From the NCBI GenBank assembly GCA_030637665.1, contig DAOWGA010000212.1:1-7242 (forward strand): a stretch of 7,242 nucleotides of DNA, written 5' to 3'. Below, in pieces: positions 5,310-7,242 of this stretch (positions within the stretch are counted from its first letter, which is position 1; each line of letters opens with the position of its first letter). Below the pieces are notes generated by a model, which worked only from the letters and a program-made list of their open reading frames with translations, was not told the origin of the DNA and searched no databases. The translations under genes were made by a program, and so were the position numbers. The DNA comes from Lysobacterales bacterium. GTDB lineage: Bacteria; Pseudomonadota; Gammaproteobacteria; Xanthomonadales; SZUA-36.

Positions 5310-7242
5310 TGGTGCAGGTCAGGGCGATCTTGACCCTGCCGGCCGGACTGATTGCGGGTGTGCTGGCCGCTCATCAATTTACCAGCCTGCCTCCACCCTG
5401 GCTGATGATCACGGCCGTGCTGGTCGCTCTGGCTCTATTGCCCAAACCGCACACACGCTGGCTGGCCATAATGCTGGTTGCCGCTTGTTGGACTCTATGG
5501 CAGTTCGGACACAGGCTTGACGACCGGCTCGATGCTTCGCTCAGCGGCGAGGTATGGGCGGTGGAAGGCGTGATTTCGGGTCTTCCTGAAGTGCATGCCG
5601 AGTACACCCGTTTTCGCTTCGAGCCCTCGCCCGGTGCGGGGCATCGGCCACTGCCCCGTGTATTGCTCATCTACTGGTACCGGGACCGGCCAGAACTGGC
5701 TGTCGGGGAGCGCTGGCGCCTCGAGTTGCAGTTGAGGCCTCCCTGGGGCCGGGTCAATTTCCACGGTTCGGACCGGGAAAAATGGCTTTTTTCAGAGGGC
5801 ATAAGTGGACTCGGTACGGTACGTGCCGGTGAGATTCTGGCGCAGCCGGCCGCTGCCCACTACCCCGTGCAGCGCATTCGCAGCCTGGTCAGGGAGAAAA
5901 TCGCATCGCTGGTCGAAAACCAAAGAGCGCGAGGGGTTGTGCAGGCCCTGTCCATAGCAGAGCGCAACGGCTTGTCATTCAGCGACCGGCAACTGCTGAT
6001 GTCCACGGGGACTTCCCATTTACTCGCCATCTCGGGTTTGCACGTTGGCCTTGCAGCGGTGGGGGGCGCCTGGCTGAGCCGGCTGGTTTTTTCGATGTTG
6101 CCGTTTGCGCTGTTCAGACTGCTTGGATTTCGGGTTTCCCTGGCTTGCGGCCTGCTGGCGGCACTGGCTTATTCAGCACTGGCTGGATGGGGAGTTTCCA
6201 CGCTGCGGGCCGTGCTGATGATTTGTGTGGTGGTGGCAGCGCTGATGTTAAGCCGGGCCATCAGCCCATTGCGTGCATACCTGTTGGCGCTGTCCGCGGT
6301 ACTGCTGATCGATCCACTGGCCCCACTGCGTGCCGGTTTCTGGTTTTCCTTTCTGGCCGTGGCGGTGCTGCTGCTGCTTTTTGTTCCACGCAGCGGCAAA
6401 ATGGCGTGGTGGAAAACCGTGCTGTTGGCCCAGGGCGGCGTGATGGTGGCCATGCTGCCGGTCAGCGTTCACTGGTTTCAGATGTACAGCCCGGTGGGCT
6501 TCCTGGCGAATATCGTAGCCATTCCCTGGGTGAGCCTGGCCGTGGTTCCGCTGACCCTGGCCGGCGTCAGCTTTCTGGCGGTGTCAGACGGCATCGCAGG
6601 CGTGCTGTTGGGCCTGGCCGGAAAGGCCTCTTTGGCACTGTTTGCATTTCTCGAATTTCTCTCCGGTTTGCAGGGAACCATGCCCGTGTTGCCGCCCCCC
6701 GCTGTCCCGGCCGTGCTGCTTGCTTCACTGGCAGGCATGCTGATGTTATTACCGGGCGGTTTAGCTCTACGATGGTTCGGACCGTTTCTGATGTTGCCAC
6801 TGTTTCTGCCAGCGGATTCCCGAACGGAAGGCGACACCCTGATGGTTGAGGCCCTGGATGCAGGGCAGGGGACCGCCGTGCTTTTGAGTACGCAGGATCG
6901 CACGCTGCTCTATGACTCAGGTCCGGGGGACGGAATCGATCAAAACCTGGTGAGGTCGGTCATCAGGCCAGCCCTGGCGGGTCTTGGGCGTTCTGCACCG
7001 GAGCGAATTATCATCAGTCATGGCGATCTGGACCATGCGGGTGGAGTAAAAACTCTTGCCAGCTACTATCCGGACGCACAATGGAACGTCAACCTGCCCG
7101 GGCAGGCGCGCGAGCATGAGCCATGTCGTTCGGGCCTCAGCTGGACCTGGAGTGAATTTGAATTCGAATCACTCCACCCTTCCAGTGGTCTGCCGTATCT
7201 TGGAAATGACAGCTCCTGTGTTGTGAGTGTTGCGGGAAGATC
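5309..7242 (+). CDS. comEC: ComEC/Rec2 DNA-uptake channel protein, partial (3' end beyond window)
   Basis: Polytopic inner-membrane protein expected to carry single-stranded DNA into the cytoplasm during natural transformation. The frame stays open from the ATG at 5309 to the right edge, 644 codons; the family is usually about 750-800 residues. Order of parts: N-terminal membrane segments (about 5-65), a soluble DUF4131/OB-like region (about 70-190), the Competence domain with HLLAISGLHVG (237-247) and GWGVSTLRAVLM plus several hydrophobic helices (to about 500), then a metallo-beta-lactamase-like domain. That domain starts at DAGQG (517-521) and has the metal-binding motif SHGDLDHAGG (H571, D573, D575, H576) and GNDSSCV (N633, D634). 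The more usual first motif is DVGQG. The ATG overlaps the lolD stop (TGATG) without a strong Shine-Dalgarno, implying coupling to lolD; GTG 5312 is a minor alternative. Whether the cell is naturally competent cannot be told from this. Confidence 0.94.
   Translation, partial: MVQVRAILTLPAGLIAGVLAAHQFTSLPPPWLMITAVLVALALLPKPHTRWLAIMLVAACWTLWQFGHRLDDRLDASLSGEVWAVEGVISGLPEVHAEYTRFRFEPSPGAGHRPLPRVLLIYWYRDRPELAVGERWRLELQLRPPWGRVNFHGSDREKWLFSEGISGLGTVRAGEILAQPAAAHYPVQRIRSLVREKIASLVENQRARGVVQALSIAERNGLSFSDRQLLMSTGTSHLLAISGLHVGLAAVGGAWLSRLVFSMLPFALFRLLGFRVSLACGLLAALAYSALAGWGVSTLRAVLMICVVVAALMLSRAISPLRAYLLALSAVLLIDPLAPLRAGFWFSFLAVAVLLLLFVPRSGKMAWWKTVLLAQGGVMVAMLPVSVHWFQMYSPVGFLANIVAIPWVSLAVVPLTLAGVSFLAVSDGIAGVLLGLAGKASLALFAFLEFLSGLQGTMPVLPPPAVPAVLLASLAGMLMLLPGGLALRWFGPFLMLPLFLPADSRTEGDTLMVEALDAGQGTAVLLSTQDRTLLYDSGPGDGIDQNLVRSVIRPALAGLGRSAPERIIISHGDLDHAGGVKTLASYYPDAQWNVNLPGQAREHEPCRSGLSWTWSEFEFESLHPSSGLPYLGNDSSCVVSVAGR

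Noticed and set aside
6145..6849. 234-codon plus-strand open frame inside comEC
   Set aside because: It lies in another frame of comEC, whose own frame carries the conserved Competence motifs and membrane helices. Its composition (Gly/Arg-rich, no domain) is typical of a frame shadow in GC-rich DNA.
1..7242. Mobile element, CRISPR array, tRNA/rRNA, toxin-antitoxin or defence module
   Set aside because: No transposase or integrase motifs, terminal inverted repeats, spaced direct repeats, tRNA-like folds or defence domains were seen on either strand. Core genes fill almost all of the window.

Overview
The window looks like ordinary chromosomal core DNA of a gammaproteobacterium. It is moderately GC-rich and densely coding. 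All five genes are housekeeping types with clear Escherichia coli relatives: rne, rluC, a lolC/lolE-type permease, lolD and comEC. The divergent rne/rluC pair is a classic gammaproteobacterial arrangement. Two features suggest a lineage outside the enterics: a single Lol permease instead of a lolC/lolE pair, and comEC following lolD directly. The exact order cannot be settled from sequence alone.

Layout. Positions 1-1849 (minus strand) hold the N-terminal 616 codons of RNase E, running off the left edge inside the basic RNA-binding tail. Positions 1850-2323 are a 474-base divergent control region. It carries back-to-back promoter-like elements, an interrupted palindrome, and a series of stem-loops in what would be a leader of about 440 nt on the rne mRNA. 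One of these stem-loops looks like an intrinsic terminator, and another abuts the rne ribosome-binding site. Positions 2324-3277 (plus) encode the 23S rRNA pseudouridine synthase RluC. After a 96-base gap comes a translationally coupled series: a Lol permease (3374-4621), the LolD ATPase (4614-5309, 8-base overlap) and ComEC (5309 to the right edge, 1-base overlap, cut after 644 codons).

How the genes work together. rne and rluC are both RNA-metabolism genes and share one control region. The permease and LolD together form the inner-membrane machine that extracts outer-membrane lipoproteins and hands them to LolA. ComEC is the inner-membrane channel for DNA uptake. Its place in the Lol operon is probably shared transcription rather than shared function.

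No mobile element, CRISPR array, tRNA, rRNA, phage gene or defence system was found. I see no new multi-gene system. The parts most worth a second look are the structured rne leader with its overlapping divergent promoters, and the hybrid LolC/LolE character of the lone Lol permease.
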